Assembly (NCBI GenBank): GCA_965218865.1
Contig: CBDCME010000044.1
Coordinates: 1 to 64,000, forward strand
DNA: 64,000 nt
Origin: CBDCME01 sp965218865
Lineage (GTDB): Bacteria > Pseudomonadota > Alphaproteobacteria > JAAXGF01
Direction of reading: 5' to 3'
Shown one piece after another: positions 1 through 8,684 of the stretch (position 1 is the first letter of the stretch; each line of letters opens with the position of its first letter). The notes below the pieces were generated by a model that was given only the letters and a program-made list of their open reading frames with translations, was not told where the DNA came from and did not search any database. The position numbers and the translations under genes were made by a program.

Positions 1-147
1 AAGTGGGGGGAGGTATGCTCGGGGCATGGGGGCGGCTTGTTGTGTTGGCTGGCCACTAGATGGCCGAGGAAAAAAAAATCGAAAATTTCCAAGGATTAGT
101 GTGGCTTTGCCCGACCCTGGTTCAATCTGAAAAAAAATCGAGGGACA
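1..147. repeat. Direct repeat, left copy (possibly cut by window edge)
   Basis: This stretch closely matches 1572-1710 in the same orientation. Shared blocks include CACTAGATGGCCGAGG, CCCGACCCTGGTTCAATCTG and an A-rich tract followed by ATCGA. The two copies bracket an AT-rich segment of about 1.4 kb with a small membrane ORF, a secreted-protein fragment and a recombinase fragment. They may be ends of an integrated element or an old duplication; no transposase is linked to them. Confidence 0.6.
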
Positions 148-250
148 AATATGATCGGCTTAGCTGGTATCAGAGAGGGCGCCAGCTGGACAGCTGCAGT
201 GATGCCGATGAGCCAAGTTGAAGTATTCTGCCGGTGTGGCATAGATCGTT

Positions 251-430
251 TTAGATTCTGGTCTTGGCTTTCTTTCTCGTGAGCCAGAAAAACACCCCCC
301 CGACGACCAGCCCCAAATTGCCTGCCAAAGCCGGCAGATCAAGGCCGTTCAACTGCAGAATGGCCATCGCAACTATCGCCGCAACAAAACAAATCACTAC
401 TGCCAGGGGTATTCTCAACCATATCGACAT
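251..430 (-). CDS. Small membrane protein, two predicted TM segments (59 aa)
   Basis: The ATG at 430 is preceded by a strong AAAGGAGA ribosome-binding site at good spacing. The 59-residue product has two hydrophobic segments, roughly residues 5-26 and 33-50, joined by a short turn and ending in a basic tail (TRKKAKTRI). This is the usual topology of a small inner-membrane hairpin protein with cytoplasmic ends. No family was recognised. It lies in the AT-rich island between two direct repeats and is transcribed away from the secreted-protein gene that starts at 551. The ribosome-binding site and the hydrophobic pattern make it a credible gene. Confidence 0.5.
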   Translation of the reverse strand: MSIWLRIPLAVVICFVAAIVAMAILQLNGLDLPALAGNLGLVVGGVFFWLTRKKAKTRI

Positions 431-550
431 CGCATTCTCCTTTAGAGCATCGAGTTGGCATTGGCCCTACAATTTGCTATTTTCTGATGTAAGCCTAGCT
501 GATGACACCGCGTGATAGCAGTTTCAGCACGGGAAGGCATCCAACAAATA

Positions 551-1168
551 ATGTTAAATTTGGTTTTAGTATTCTGGGTAAATATAGCGTATGCGGATAG
601 TTTGGAAAGTGATTTCAGAGCAATAAAACTTGGAAATAAATTTGATCCAGCAAAAAATGGGTATGAATTTGTTGACGAAATACCAGCTGCTCCGGGTGTG
701 CGAGTTGATGCATTTATAAAATTTTATCGGGGGGGCTTCGTATCAAATGGGGTCGGTATGTATCGGGGCGTTGCAATTTCAAAAAATCAAAACGCCGTTC
801 AGGATAATAAGGCCGAATGTCAGCAAAATATCGTCGTTTTGGTTGAGGAACTCCAAGAGGCCGGTATTATCGGATGGGAAAATTATTGGCGTAAGGACTA
901 CGATGTTCCCGTCTACAAAGTGATCGTCCAAGACATACGCCTCCTAAGAATAACGTGCCGAGTGAAAAGTGGCCTTTGGATGCTAGAATTCCGAACATGG
1001 CACGGCCACTTGGTGTTGATGTGTCTAGTCCCTGCTTGTGAAGATACAGCTCAACCCCCGCAGTCTGTAGATCAGCCAGTCCAGTTACGAGGTGTTGTAG
1101 GGATCGCCCCAGCCTGTCTACGGACCAGGCCGCAACCATATCAATCTCCCGTCTTGTGGCCGATTTGA
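551..1168 (+). pseudogene. Secreted hypothetical protein, 3' end fused to antisense recombinase DNA
   Basis: The ATG at 551 opens a signal peptide (MLNLVLVFWVNIAYA, cleavage before DS) followed by a soluble domain with unusually AT-rich codons, unlike the GC-rich flanks. An upstream in-frame start exists at 512 but is less convincing. From about 980 the frame runs through the reverse complement of a serine recombinase gene, so the last 60 or so residues are not native. The true C-terminus was lost where the two sequences were joined. No family was recognised, and the low GC suggests horizontal origin. Confidence 0.45.
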
Positions 1169-1343
1169 GCATGGCATCAAGTCCAGGTCGCTCATCACGC
1201 CCCTTAGCCCCGGATTTGCCTTTGTCCGTGTACTCGTGAACGATTTCCCATTTACGGCGGATGGCCACTTCACGAAGCTCGGTAATCTGTGCCTTCACTG
1301 ACTGGCCATCGGTAGAGATCCTGGCGTATATCGCTACTCGCAT
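867..1343 (-). pseudogene. Serine recombinase/resolvase, N-terminal catalytic domain only
   Basis: The start MRVAIYARISTDGQS carries the catalytic serine in the YARIST motif. The resolvase signatures VDRLGRSLQHL and STPSGRAMFG follow. Homology stops just after GRAMFG (around 985), where intact members continue with the E helix and DNA-binding domain. The rest of the frame is antisense to the neighbouring secreted-protein gene. AAGGGAACAAC upstream of the ATG is a weak ribosome-binding site. The protein lacks its helix-turn-helix and should be inactive. Confidence 0.8.
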
Positions 1344-1571
1344 TGTTGTTCCCTTTCGATCCGATACGTGCCCAGTCTAGCGAACAACAGTGTCGAAACC
1401 AATAGGTTATTGCTCACCTCAAGCCAACCTCTGAGACTGGCGGTTTTCCAGGGGTGTTGACCTGGGATATCGCGAGGGTTATCGGTACCCCCATCCCGGC
1501 TATGGATCAAGAGGTGTTTTGGAAACGTATGGATAGCCCTTTTTCAACCTGCTACCAGAGGATCATGTGAG

Positions 1572-1710
1572 AAGTGACTTCGGGGCTGGGCCGGCCTTGT
1601 TGTGGTGGCTCCTCACTAGATGGCCGAGGGAAAAAATCGAAGTTTTCCAAAAATACGGTGTGGAGATTCCCGACCCTGGTTCAATCTGAAAAAAAATCGA
1701 AAGGCAGAAT
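1572..1710. repeat. Direct repeat, right copy
   Basis: Partner of the repeat at 1-147, same orientation, diverged by scattered substitutions and small indels. The whole stretch 1344-1942 holds no convincing gene; short frames here are unsupported by ribosome-binding sites or family resemblance. Confidence 0.6.
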
Positions 1711-1942
1711 GAGCGATCTGAAAAAATTGATACGTGGCCACCACGGCTTAAAACAAGCATACGCGGCCCGATATTCTGCTTAGGAGGGCTAAGCGGCCGT
1801 GATCGGGGACAGAACGATTCTTCCGGATTTAGCCAACAGCAGACTCAACGCCACCCGCGCCCAATCGGTTATAAATCGCCCCGGGACGTCCCGATGGGGC
1901 CTCGCCATGTCGCGAAGTCCAAAAACTGAGCCGGATGAATTT

Positions 1943-2635
1943 CTACAGAAGCGTTTTTACGGCCAGTTTGTTCCACCGCCCGATCGATCCGACAATGAAG
2001 GAATACATATAAGCGGCGACGAAGGCCGCCGTAACGATCGGCGTGGTGACTGGCACAAGCCATGCGATCACCAGAGCGACATTCACAAGACCAAGCGCTG
2101 TGGCCGATTTGGCCCGGTCTATGATGGGATGGGGCATGGGGTAGGGCACCAGCATCGACACCGCATGTATCAAGAAGACCGCCATCAAAATGTACTCAGG
2201 GCTGAAGCCGAACTGCCCGGCCAATAGAAGGGTGAACAGCATGTGGCGCATGAGTTCGTTCGTCTGAGAGCCTATTCCCTCGATTGCCTTGGGATTGAGC
2301 CGTGCGACAACCCGGAGAATGATCGAGCCGGCGGCCAATGCACTTGCGCCGATGAGAAGGCTCCCGAAATGCGCCCCGACCGCCAAGGCGAGCATGGCGT
2401 GGGCGACCGCGTCACAAACGTTGTCGAGGTCGGCACCGAACCTGGTTTTGATGTTCAACTTGGCGGCCAAAACCCCATCAAGGTCGTCCATGAAATTGTT
2501 GTAAATGATCAACAGGATCACGTACCGGTAGCCGTCGTCCAAAAAGAGAACGGCGAGAGGCAGCACTCCGAGAAGGGACGTGGCATTGGCCAGATTCCGA
2601 AAGACGAAATTTCCCCATGCCCGGCCCATGATCAC
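1943..2635 (-). CDS. CDP-alcohol phosphatidyltransferase family membrane enzyme
   Basis: A 230-residue integral membrane protein with about six hydrophobic segments. It has the family signature MDDLDGVLAAK...G(x3)D(x3)D around residues 48-75, which binds the Mg ions and CDP-alcohol. The usual Arg of the DGxxAR motif is Lys here. Such enzymes move a phosphatidyl group from CDP-diacylglycerol to an alcohol, or a phospho-alcohol from a CDP-alcohol; the substrate cannot be read from sequence. Its start overlaps the stop of the upstream methyltransferase gene by four bases, so the two are translationally coupled and probably act on one lipid pathway. Confidence 0.8.
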   Translation of the reverse strand: MIMGRAWGNFVFRNLANATSLLGVLPLAVLFLDDGYRYVILLIIYNNFMDDLDGVLAAKLNIKTRFGADLDNVCDAVAHAMLALAVGAHFGSLLIGASALAAGSIILRVVARLNPKAIEGIGSQTNELMRHMLFTLLLAGQFGFSPEYILMAVFLIHAVSMLVPYPMPHPIIDRAKSATALGLVNVALVIAWLVPVTTPIVTAAFVAAYMYSFIVGSIGRWNKLAVKTLL

Positions 2636-3444
2636 GATGTATCAGCGCAAAGAACGAAAAAGTGATTCTCCAGCATGGGAAAGGCAATCCCCAGCGCCTT
2701 GGGGATGTGCGTGATCCAGGGGTTCGCCATGCGCAATCCGAAATACGTCAAGTGCCCGACGGCCCGAAGGGCTTGAAACCGCACGGGCACAATTTTCTGC
2801 CATTTCTCAACCAGTTCGCTGCCCATTTCGATCAGCACATAAGGCTCGTTCCGTTCGACGTGCCGGACGCTCAATCCGCATTGCCCGAAGATGCGCCCGT
2901 AATCCGATACCGAACGATAGATCACCTGGTAGTCGCCCCTTAATGCCACGGGGTTCCCCCTGACGGTGGACTCGCGGCAGAGGATCATTCCGCCCGGTTC
3001 AATGCACAGAACCAACTTCCGCAGCAAGGCGATCACGTCCCTTTCATTGAGATACATGAGCAGACCGCCGAGAAATATCAGATCGTAGCGGGCATCGGGC
3101 TCAAACGTCATGACATCGCCATGGATGAGACGGAGATTGGGGTAGGGCGCGCATCTCCTTTGCAGGGACCGGAAAAGAGTACGGCTGCCCTCGATCGCCG
3201 TCAACAAAGAGAAACGACGCGCGAAGTCCTCCGCCCAGATCCCGATGCCGCTGCCGAGATCAAGGACCGCACCGTCCTGCTTCACGTCACGGGTCAGCCG
3301 TTGAACGATCCGGGATTCCGCCCGAAAGCGGAAATCCCCCGCGCTCGGGGGAAAGCCGAAATCGTCCATCATGTACGGCCCAAGGATTGAAGGCGTGGCT
3401 TTTTCCCAATACCGGTTGACCTTTGCGTAGTCGATCTCGGTCAT
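2632..3444 (-). CDS. Class I SAM-dependent methyltransferase
   Basis: About 270 residues. Motif I is VLDLGSGIGIWAED, followed by an acidic strand-2 end and FLGGLLMYL, the usual Rossmann pattern for binding S-adenosylmethionine. The downstream CDP-alcohol phosphatidyltransferase overlaps by four bases, so a lipid head-group or a lipid-linked substrate is plausible but unproven. The start is either ATG at 3444, which overlaps the TGA of a short upstream frame in an ATGA arrangement, or TTG at 3453. The ATG is preferred for the coupling geometry. Confidence 0.75.
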   Translation of the reverse strand: MTEIDYAKVNRYWEKATPSILGPYMMDDFGFPPSAGDFRFRAESRIVQRLTRDVKQDGAVLDLGSGIGIWAEDFARRFSLLTAIEGSRTLFRSLQRRCAPYPNLRLIHGDVMTFEPDARYDLIFLGGLLMYLNERDVIALLRKLVLCIEPGGMILCRESTVRGNPVALRGDYQVIYRSVSDYGRIFGQCGLSVRHVERNEPYVLIEMGSELVEKWQKIVPVRFQALRAVGHLTYFGLRMANPWITHIPKALGIAFPMLENHFFVLCADTS

Positions 3445-3596
3445 TGGCGGCAATCGGCGTCAGCGGGTCTCTCGCAGAAGTGTTGATGGGGGCGGACCGT
3501 CAGCCCGAGGCGGGATTGGAACGCCCCACCATTGCGGGCGGCGGGTTCAAGGTGTTTCCCGTCGAACATCTTTTCCGCTTCGTTGAAGAGCGCCAT
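3441..3596 (-). CDS. Possible short ORF coupled to the methyltransferase
   Basis: The frame starts at MALFNEAEKMF and ends with TGA in an ATGA overlap with the methyltransferase start. The open frame extends upstream without a standard start codon to about 3728, and codons show the high GC third positions of real genes here. It may be the 3' remnant of a longer gene. No family was recognised; the overlap and codon pattern are the only support. Confidence 0.3.
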   Translation of the reverse strand: MALFNEAEKMFDGKHLEPAARNGGAFQSRLGLTVRPHQHFCERPADADCRQ

Positions 3597-3742
3597 GGTG
3601 TCGAATCCATCCCAGTGATCCGAGTCTACGTCTATAAGCCGGCAGACAGCAAGGGGCTGTGTCGAGAGGAATTTCGTAACGGCATGTTCCGTCGCACTTG
3701 GTTCCGGTTTTGCATTTTTGGCGCGTCATGCCAAGCTGCACG

Positions 3743-3898
3743 ATGAAAAACATTTTCTGACGCCATCTCTGCCTGATGGGATTCCACGCCTTTCACGTCG
3801 TCGAGGTGACCCTGGGCTTTGGACCGTCCGGAGCGGTGGAAAAGGTGGCGTGCCGCCGTTGCGGCCGCGTCACCACCCGGCGGCAGCGCGCGACGTGA
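3743..3898 (+). pseudogene. Small CxxC zinc-ribbon protein, decayed copy
   Basis: Residues FHAFHVVEVTLGFGPSG and VEKVACRRCGRVTTRR align along their length with the intact small protein at 30747-30893. Here an in-frame TGA at 3758-3760 falls where the homologue has Gly, right after MKNIF, so only a shortened product from ATG 3776 could be made. Two cysteines (CRRC) suggest a half zinc site, possibly completed by the upstream HxF segment or by dimerisation. It is probably a dead paralogue. Confidence 0.5.
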
Positions 3899-4131
3899 AA
3901 GGAGGATTGCATTTGTTTGACCGAGATTTTCCAGGTGCGCCTAAGGTCAAATTTTTAGGTGTGGCCGGAGGCTGAATCCATCGAAGTCGAATGGCCGCTC
4001 TGGGTCACCTGCCGCCGATGAACCGCCGCCCCCACTCCGGCAGCTTGCTGGGGTAGAGCGGTCGGAATCGACTCGAAAAGCCAACCAACAACAGCCTGGC
4101 CTTGATACCTTATGCACCTGAATTCCGGAAG

Positions 4132-5421
4132 TCAGTATGCCAGCTTTTCCAGTGCATCCCGCTTCACCGTGAGTGATACCCCCCCACTGTAGAGGCCATA
4201 GGTCATGGTGGTTTTCTCGTGCCCAACAATATCGGCAACTACATTCTCAGCTACGCCAGCATTCTCCAAAATCGTAATCATCGTTTTTCGGATCGAGTGG
4301 AACACATGCTGAGATCCAAAACCCATGGCGGTCTTCAATTTACTGAAACGTTTGCCGATACCGTTTGACCGTTTGCCGTACTTATTGAAGGTCAGTCCCG
4401 ACAACACGTAGCCATCTTTGCTGCCCTCGATCAGCCGTGCCATTGTCTGTGCCAGTTCCCGATGTATTGGCACTTCACGCCAACCTGCTTTTGTCTTGGC
4501 CTCGCCAACCGAGAAACAATCGTCCTTCACATGCTCCACTTTTAATGAGCATAGCTCCTCAATCCGACAACCGGCCCACATTCCCAATCGGATCAAATCG
4601 GCAAGCTGATCATCACCCCCCTCTATGGCAGAATCAAGTTGCTTCACCATATCCGCTGGCTCGAAGGGTTGTCTTGCGGTTTTGGGGGAGGTTCGCTTGT
4701 TCTGTCGTGCCACTTCGAGCTTGGTGAACGGTTCATCATCCTCACCTGCTACCCCGATACTCTGTAGATACCTCCAGTAGCCCCTTAGAGCGCTCAGGAT
4801 GCGCTGTACCGTCTTGGGGGTAAGACCATCCCCGTTCATCAATTTGGTAATCCAGCGCCTTACCTCGGGTCTAGAAACGTCTTGCACCATGGCAAATTTG
4901 GTTGCAAATCTCTTTATGTCCGAGTGCTGCATATCCTTGGTCTTGGCTGTGGCCTGTGATGTGTCAAGCCACTCTTCAAGGTGTTCGGTGAAGTTCACAA
5001 GATGGCCAGTGGCACGGGCATGAAAAAGCTGTGCCTCGGGATTGCTAGTCGGGTCATCACCAACGTTATCGACATTTATGGCACCAATCCAATACGCCTT
5101 GTCATCTATTTCATGCTGGATCAACTGCCTCTGTTCCTTGGTCTTGGCATTTCGTAATGCACGCAACAAGTGCATAGCATCATCAACAACCGGCTCATTC
5201 CTTGCGGCAGCGATATCATTTTTCCAGGCTAGAATAACCGGCAACACCCGACGTTCGGCTATGTTGCGGCTGTCTGTTTTGAGAGACTGGACAAACCGGG
5301 GTTTCCCAAAGCTGGAACGAAGGGCTGCAGGTATTTCCATGATGGCGTACCATCTACGCCTGCGTTTTTGCAGATATGAAGGCACGAGTTCGATTCCCAC
5401 AATACTGAGCCTAAACCACAC
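4132..5421 (-). CDS. Tyrosine recombinase (phage/island integrase)
   Basis: A 400+ residue integrase. The N-terminal part resembles phage proteins that begin near SYLQKRRRRWYA, followed by a SAM-like core-binding segment and a C-terminal catalytic domain. Catalytic residues visible: Arg in WAGCRIEELCSL, HSIRKT (His-x-x-Arg), His in GHEKTT and the nucleophile Tyr in TYGLYSGG. The frame opens with GTG at 5421; GTGs at 5400 and 5385 are alternatives and family length favours the latter two. No tRNA or att duplication is visible next to it. It is the likely insertion enzyme of an island that carried the adjacent toxin-antitoxin genes. Confidence 0.85.
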   Translation of the reverse strand: MWFRLSIVGIELVPSYLQKRRRRWYAIMEIPAALRSSFGKPRFVQSLKTDSRNIAERRVLPVILAWKNDIAAARNEPVVDDAMHLLRALRNAKTKEQRQLIQHEIDDKAYWIGAINVDNVGDDPTSNPEAQLFHARATGHLVNFTEHLEEWLDTSQATAKTKDMQHSDIKRFATKFAMVQDVSRPEVRRWITKLMNGDGLTPKTVQRILSALRGYWRYLQSIGVAGEDDEPFTKLEVARQNKRTSPKTARQPFEPADMVKQLDSAIEGGDDQLADLIRLGMWAGCRIEELCSLKVEHVKDDCFSVGEAKTKAGWREVPIHRELAQTMARLIEGSKDGYVLSGLTFNKYGKRSNGIGKRFSKLKTAMGFGSQHVFHSIRKTMITILENAGVAENVVADIVGHEKTTMTYGLYSGGVSLTVKRDALEKLAY

Positions 5422-5565
5422 ACATCATGCTGTTGTAACTTACAATCTCCAAGGTTTCGTGGGTTTTTTACTCATTAGGCAGAGCGTAAGCCTCCCTCAT
5501 CTAAAATGTTGACAGGCTATGAACCTATTGATTTATATGAGTTTATTGACCAATCATTTTTTCAA

Positions 5566-5730
5566 AACCACAAACGAGTGGAACGCATCTGGCGGCGCGA
5601 GGGGCTGAAGGTCCCGAGCAAGCAACCCAAGCGAGGCCGGTTGTGGCTCAATGACGGCTCGTGCATCAGGCTCAGGCCCTGTTGGCAGAACCACGTGTGG
5701 TCCTATGACTTCGTCCAAGGGAGGACACAC
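5566..5730 (+). pseudogene. IS3-family OrfB transposase fragment
   Basis: The frame contains NHKRVERIWRREGLKVP, WLNDGSCIRLRP and NHVWSYDFV, the stretch of IS3-type OrfB just before and including the first catalytic Asp. Sequence before and after this segment is unrelated, so about 55 codons of the IS survive. Its right edge joins directly to the brnT toxin remnant. Confidence 0.8.
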
Positions 5731-5735
5731 GTCGC

Positions 5736-5993
5736 GCTTATGGAGAAGCTCGCTATATTGTGATCGGTGCCATCGAGGGCACGGTCTACACAGTCGTTTA
5801 TACCCGGCGTGATGGTCGCAGACGCATTATCTCCGCAAGATGCGCTAGTGCATCGACCCAAACGGAGGCGACAGCCGAAGTTTGGAAAGTTGATGCATCG
5901 ACAAAGGCCTGGTGCACGGGGGCGTGAACGAAGTGAATGCGCCGGTGCACTAGTAGGAGAGAAAGGGATGCCTACCGTGAAACGTTCACGTAA
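5736..5993 (+). pseudogene. brnT: BrnT-type toxin, N-terminus lost and interrupted by MITE
   Basis: The frame starting at 5736 reads YGEARYIVIG, VYTVVYTRRDGRRR and IISAR, the C-terminal half of BrnT RNase toxins. The N-terminal half is replaced by an IS3 fragment. A 109-bp miniature element (5845-5953) then splits the gene. Deleting the element with one CTAG gives IISARCASRRERDAYRETFT and a TAA at 5991-5993, a typical BrnT tail that overlaps the brnA start by 26 bases. With the element present the toxin frame ends at a TGA inside it. The toxin is dead. Confidence 0.7.
5845..5953 (+). repeat. 109-bp palindromic MITE, copy 1 (in brnT)
   Basis: Bounded by CTAG at both ends. It forms two consecutive imperfect hairpins: the first pairs GTGCATCGAC...CCAAAC with GTTTGG...GATGCAT, the second pairs GTGCACGGGGGCG with its complement before the final GTGCACTAG. 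Five further copies lie in the window. Reconstructing brnT shows CTAG is a 4-bp target duplication and the net insertion is 105 bp. Confidence 0.85.
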
Positions 5994-6198
5994 ACGAGGC
6001 GAGAAAACCGGACGAATCAACATTGCCAAGGTAGAGGCGACCACTGATGCCGATATCTCTCGGCAGATCGCGAAAGACCCGGATACAGCCCCGGAATTAA
6101 CCGACAATGATTTAGACGGCGCTGTCATTGTGAGTGCCGATGGAAGCCGCCGGCCGTACCGCGAGGTTGTGCCCAAAGTCGCGGAACCGGCCGAATAG
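5968..6198 (+). CDS. brnA: BrnA-like antitoxin
   Basis: A 76-residue protein with a basic N-terminus (KRSRKRGEKTGR), then ATTDADISRQIAKDPDTAPE and a C-terminal segment LDGAVIVSADGSRRPYRE, matching the small BrnA/CopG-type antitoxins paired with BrnT. The ribosome-binding site GGAGAGAAAGGG precedes the ATG. Its start lies inside the original brnT tail, as expected for a coupled toxin-antitoxin pair. Because brnT is destroyed, the antitoxin is an orphan. Its DNA-binding role would normally be autorepression. Confidence 0.65.
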   Translation: MPTVKRSRKRGEKTGRINIAKVEATTDADISRQIAKDPDTAPELTDNDLDGAVIVSADGSRRPYREVVPKVAEPAE

Positions 6199-6493
6199 CC
6201 TTCAACGCCGGAATTTTTTGGGCTTTGAAGTAGGGAGCATCAGGCCGAGGGAGAACATTCACAATGACGCCGGTCGCATCCGTCCCCGGATCGATTGCTT
6301 GGAGAGTGGGTAAATCGTGCGCGGATGCGGCTGAGACACAAGCGCGCCGAGCGTGTCGGCACCGACCCCTAATCATCCCGAATGGGCCAGAGTGTCGCCC
6401 GGCACCAGGATAGCCTTCTTGCTGGTCCGATCTATGCGGTCGGGGGCCTCGGATCGAACCGGCGCGACCGGGCCTGGAGCGGCGCTCGGCAGG

Positions 6494-6727
6494 TCAGACG
6501 GCGCTCCGCAACTTGGAGGCCAGACCGGAGGCCGGTGGGGGCAAAGGTTTCCCGTCGTCGTGATAAACGCGGATGGTCTCATCGACGATCTCGCAGAGCT
6601 CCGCGAACACCTCGCGCTCGTCGTTGCCGTGACATCCTCCAAGCAACAGCCCCGGCGAACTCCCGACATAACACTGGTCCTCCTCCGACCACTCGATGAT
6701 CTTCACGTAGTGCGCGCTCTCTTTCAT
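6494..6727 (-). CDS. HicB-like antitoxin-fold protein
   Basis: A 77-residue protein. YVKIIEWSEEDQCYVGSSPGL, with the Gly-rich turn LLLGGCHG and a helix ELCEIVDETI, follows the partial RNase-H fold of HicB antitoxins. No HicA with its dsRNA-binding fold is evident beside it. A short upstream frame overlaps its start in an ATGA arrangement. It lacks a recognisable C-terminal DNA-binding domain, so it belongs to the single-domain HicB-like group, whose partners vary. Confidence 0.7.
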   Translation of the reverse strand: MKESAHYVKIIEWSEEDQCYVGSSPGLLLGGCHGNDEREVFAELCEIVDETIRVYHDDGKPLPPPASGLASKLRSAV

Positions 6728-6906
6728 CCCTTCGACTCCTCGATCGCATCGCGAACCGCCCGTACCTGATAACGCTTCGCGTCGTCCCCCAGTTTACCCG
6801 AAATCGTCACCGGCCACCCTGGGATGGACCAAATCGCGATGGCTCCCCTTCCCACTGCGGTCCCGAAAGCCAGCACGCCGAAGTTCGCCTTGAAAACCTT
6901 GATCAA
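6724..6906 (-). CDS. Short ORF coupled to the HicB-like gene
   Basis: A 60-codon frame from a TTG ending in RYQVRAVRDAIEESKG, whose TGA overlaps the HicB-like ATG by four bases. The overlap argues that at least the 3' part is translated. The start is unclear and no ribosome-binding site is seen. It could be a degraded partner protein; no family was recognised. Confidence 0.3.
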   Translation of the reverse strand: MIKVFKANFGVLAFGTAVGRGAIAIWSIPGWPVTISGKLGDDAKRYQVRAVRDAIEESKG

Positions 6907-7227
6907 ACCCGATCACTCTAAATTGGTCGTTCATACCGTGAACGATCGTATCTTGAACCCCCTTTTTTCCGGGACGACTGAACCGTTAAAATGCGCTTCT
7001 TCGAAAATGGTCCGAACGTTCCAGACGAATTCTTCGAAACCGCCCAGAAATGCATTCTCGCTTTCGCGATGACAATGCCTGCTCAACAGCACTCTTGAAT
7101 CGGATCCTCCAAGCAGAAGCACTTACCCCGGGCAGGCAGCCGGGGATCGAATCGAGGTTAGGCACATTTGGGCCGTTATCATGACCAGTCGATCGAGATA
7201 GCAACGGTCATCCGCGGACATCAATTG
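6907..7227. other. No gene seen
   Basis: About 320 bases without a convincing frame on either strand; short frames have no ribosome-binding site or family resemblance. Confidence 0.4.
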
Positions 7228-8448
7228 TCAGCCGTCTTCGGCGGCGTGCTTGCGAAGGTCGTCAAGCATCCAGGCGTCGGCGGGAGCAAGCCGCCCCGCC
7301 GCCGCGAGACGCTCGCAGACGGCCAATCCCTTCGCCCACCAGCCTTGGTGTGGAAAGGTCCCACCAAGTTTTGCGTAACTGACAATCAAATCCCGCTGCG
7401 CCTCAGCGCTCCCGGGGTTCTTCTCCGCCAGACTTTCTCTTAACCTTCAGGCTCTCCTCGAACCGCCCCTTCGCGCCCTCAAGGTCCCCGGCCTTCACCA
7501 GAACATCGCCCAGTTTGTTCATGCTCACCGAAACGTCCCGCCGCGCCTCGGCGCTCCCGGGGTTCTTCTCCGCCAATCGTCGCAAAGCGATGGCTGCTTC
7601 CCGATACCCGTACCAGGCCCCGTTAAGGTCGCCCAATTTTAGCCGCACGTCAGCCAATTCGGATTTTGCGATCGCTAGGTTTCGTTCGCCCCTCGCGAGA
7701 CCGGCGGCGGCCTCGGCGGCTTCGCGGGCGCTATCCGTGTTACCGCTCAGCTCACGCAGCCGGGCGAGTTCCACACAGGTCCAAAAATCATCGGGTTGGA
7801 GTTTGAATGCCTCCTCATAGGCCGATCTCGCCTTGGCGGTATTCACGCCGCGTGCGAGCGCGCCCAATCGCCGCCAGCGATCCGCTGCATCCTCGCTGCC
7901 CGCCCGCGCGTCCCGCTCTAGCGTCGCGATGAAACCCGCGATGTCGCCCGCCGCGATGGCTTGCGCTGCCTCGATCGCGGCCGAGCTCCGTTCCGCGACG
8001 AGGTTCGCGGCCGCCTCGTCGCGAGGACGTTCGACCCGCCCGCCTCTTCTGGTCTCGTCAGTCGATCAAGCTGCTCTTTCATCTGCTGGAGCAACGTGTG
8101 ATTTTCGTCGACCTTACCCTTCAGACCTTCGATATGCTTCTGGGTCGCCCCCGCCTCGGGCTACACGGCCTCCCGCGCCGCATCCCAGGGCCGGGTGATG
8201 AACTTCCAGACGAAAACCATTCCGGCGGAGCTTTGTTGCAAAGATTTTACCAGCGCCGAGACAAGTACGAACCCCACGAATACGGCAAGCAAAACGAGCA
8301 CCCATAATGGTGTGTCGGTGATAACCCCGTGCAACAGAACCGGCGCGTGCTGCGTCAGCCACGCGCGCAGAACTTCGCCATCGTTTGCCAACACTTCTCT
8401 CACCAGCCGCTCGAATGTCTTTGCCTCGTGCCGGAAAGCTGGATCCAT
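7228..8448 (-). pseudogene. Membrane-anchored TPR protein, decayed
   Basis: Pieced together, the gene encodes about 400 residues: a short N-terminal region with one TM segment (LWVLVLLAVFVGFVLVSALV), a coiled-coil linker (HTLLQQMKEQLDRL), then TPR repeats with ARSAYEEAFKLQPDD and KLGDVLVKAGDLEGA, and a family-typical tail GWWAKGLAVCERLAAAGRLAP. Three lesions break it: TAG at about 8161 after DAAREAV, a frameshift near 8030 and another near 7445 after ESLKVK. Each fragment stays in good coding frame between lesions, so decay is recent or the indels are errors. TPR proteins of this kind scaffold protein-protein contacts at the inner membrane. Confidence 0.7.
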
Positions 8449-8566
8449 GCTTCAACAGTTCCGTGCATAATCTAGATTTAACGCAATCGCCAAGAAAGGG
8501 ACATCTCGAATGAGTTGGATGCGGCCCGTCTTGAATTCCATTCGCCAACCGCGGTACGGGACGCGC

Positions 8567-8596
8567 TTGACATTGGGCCGCGAATGGCCCTAATTC
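8567..8596 (+). promoter_or_regulatory. Candidate sigma-70 promoter for the ffh operon
   Basis: TTGACA at 8567-8572 is followed by a -10-like TAATTC at 8591-8596, an 18-base spacer, about 90 bases before the ffh start. Seen by eye only. Confidence 0.35.
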
Positions 8597-8684
8597 GGGC
8601 GGCTTCGGGGGCGGGGCCGTCGGCTTGGGGGAGAGGCCGAGGGTTTTCGCGCCCGAAGACTTTTGGGGCCAAGAGAGAGCATCG

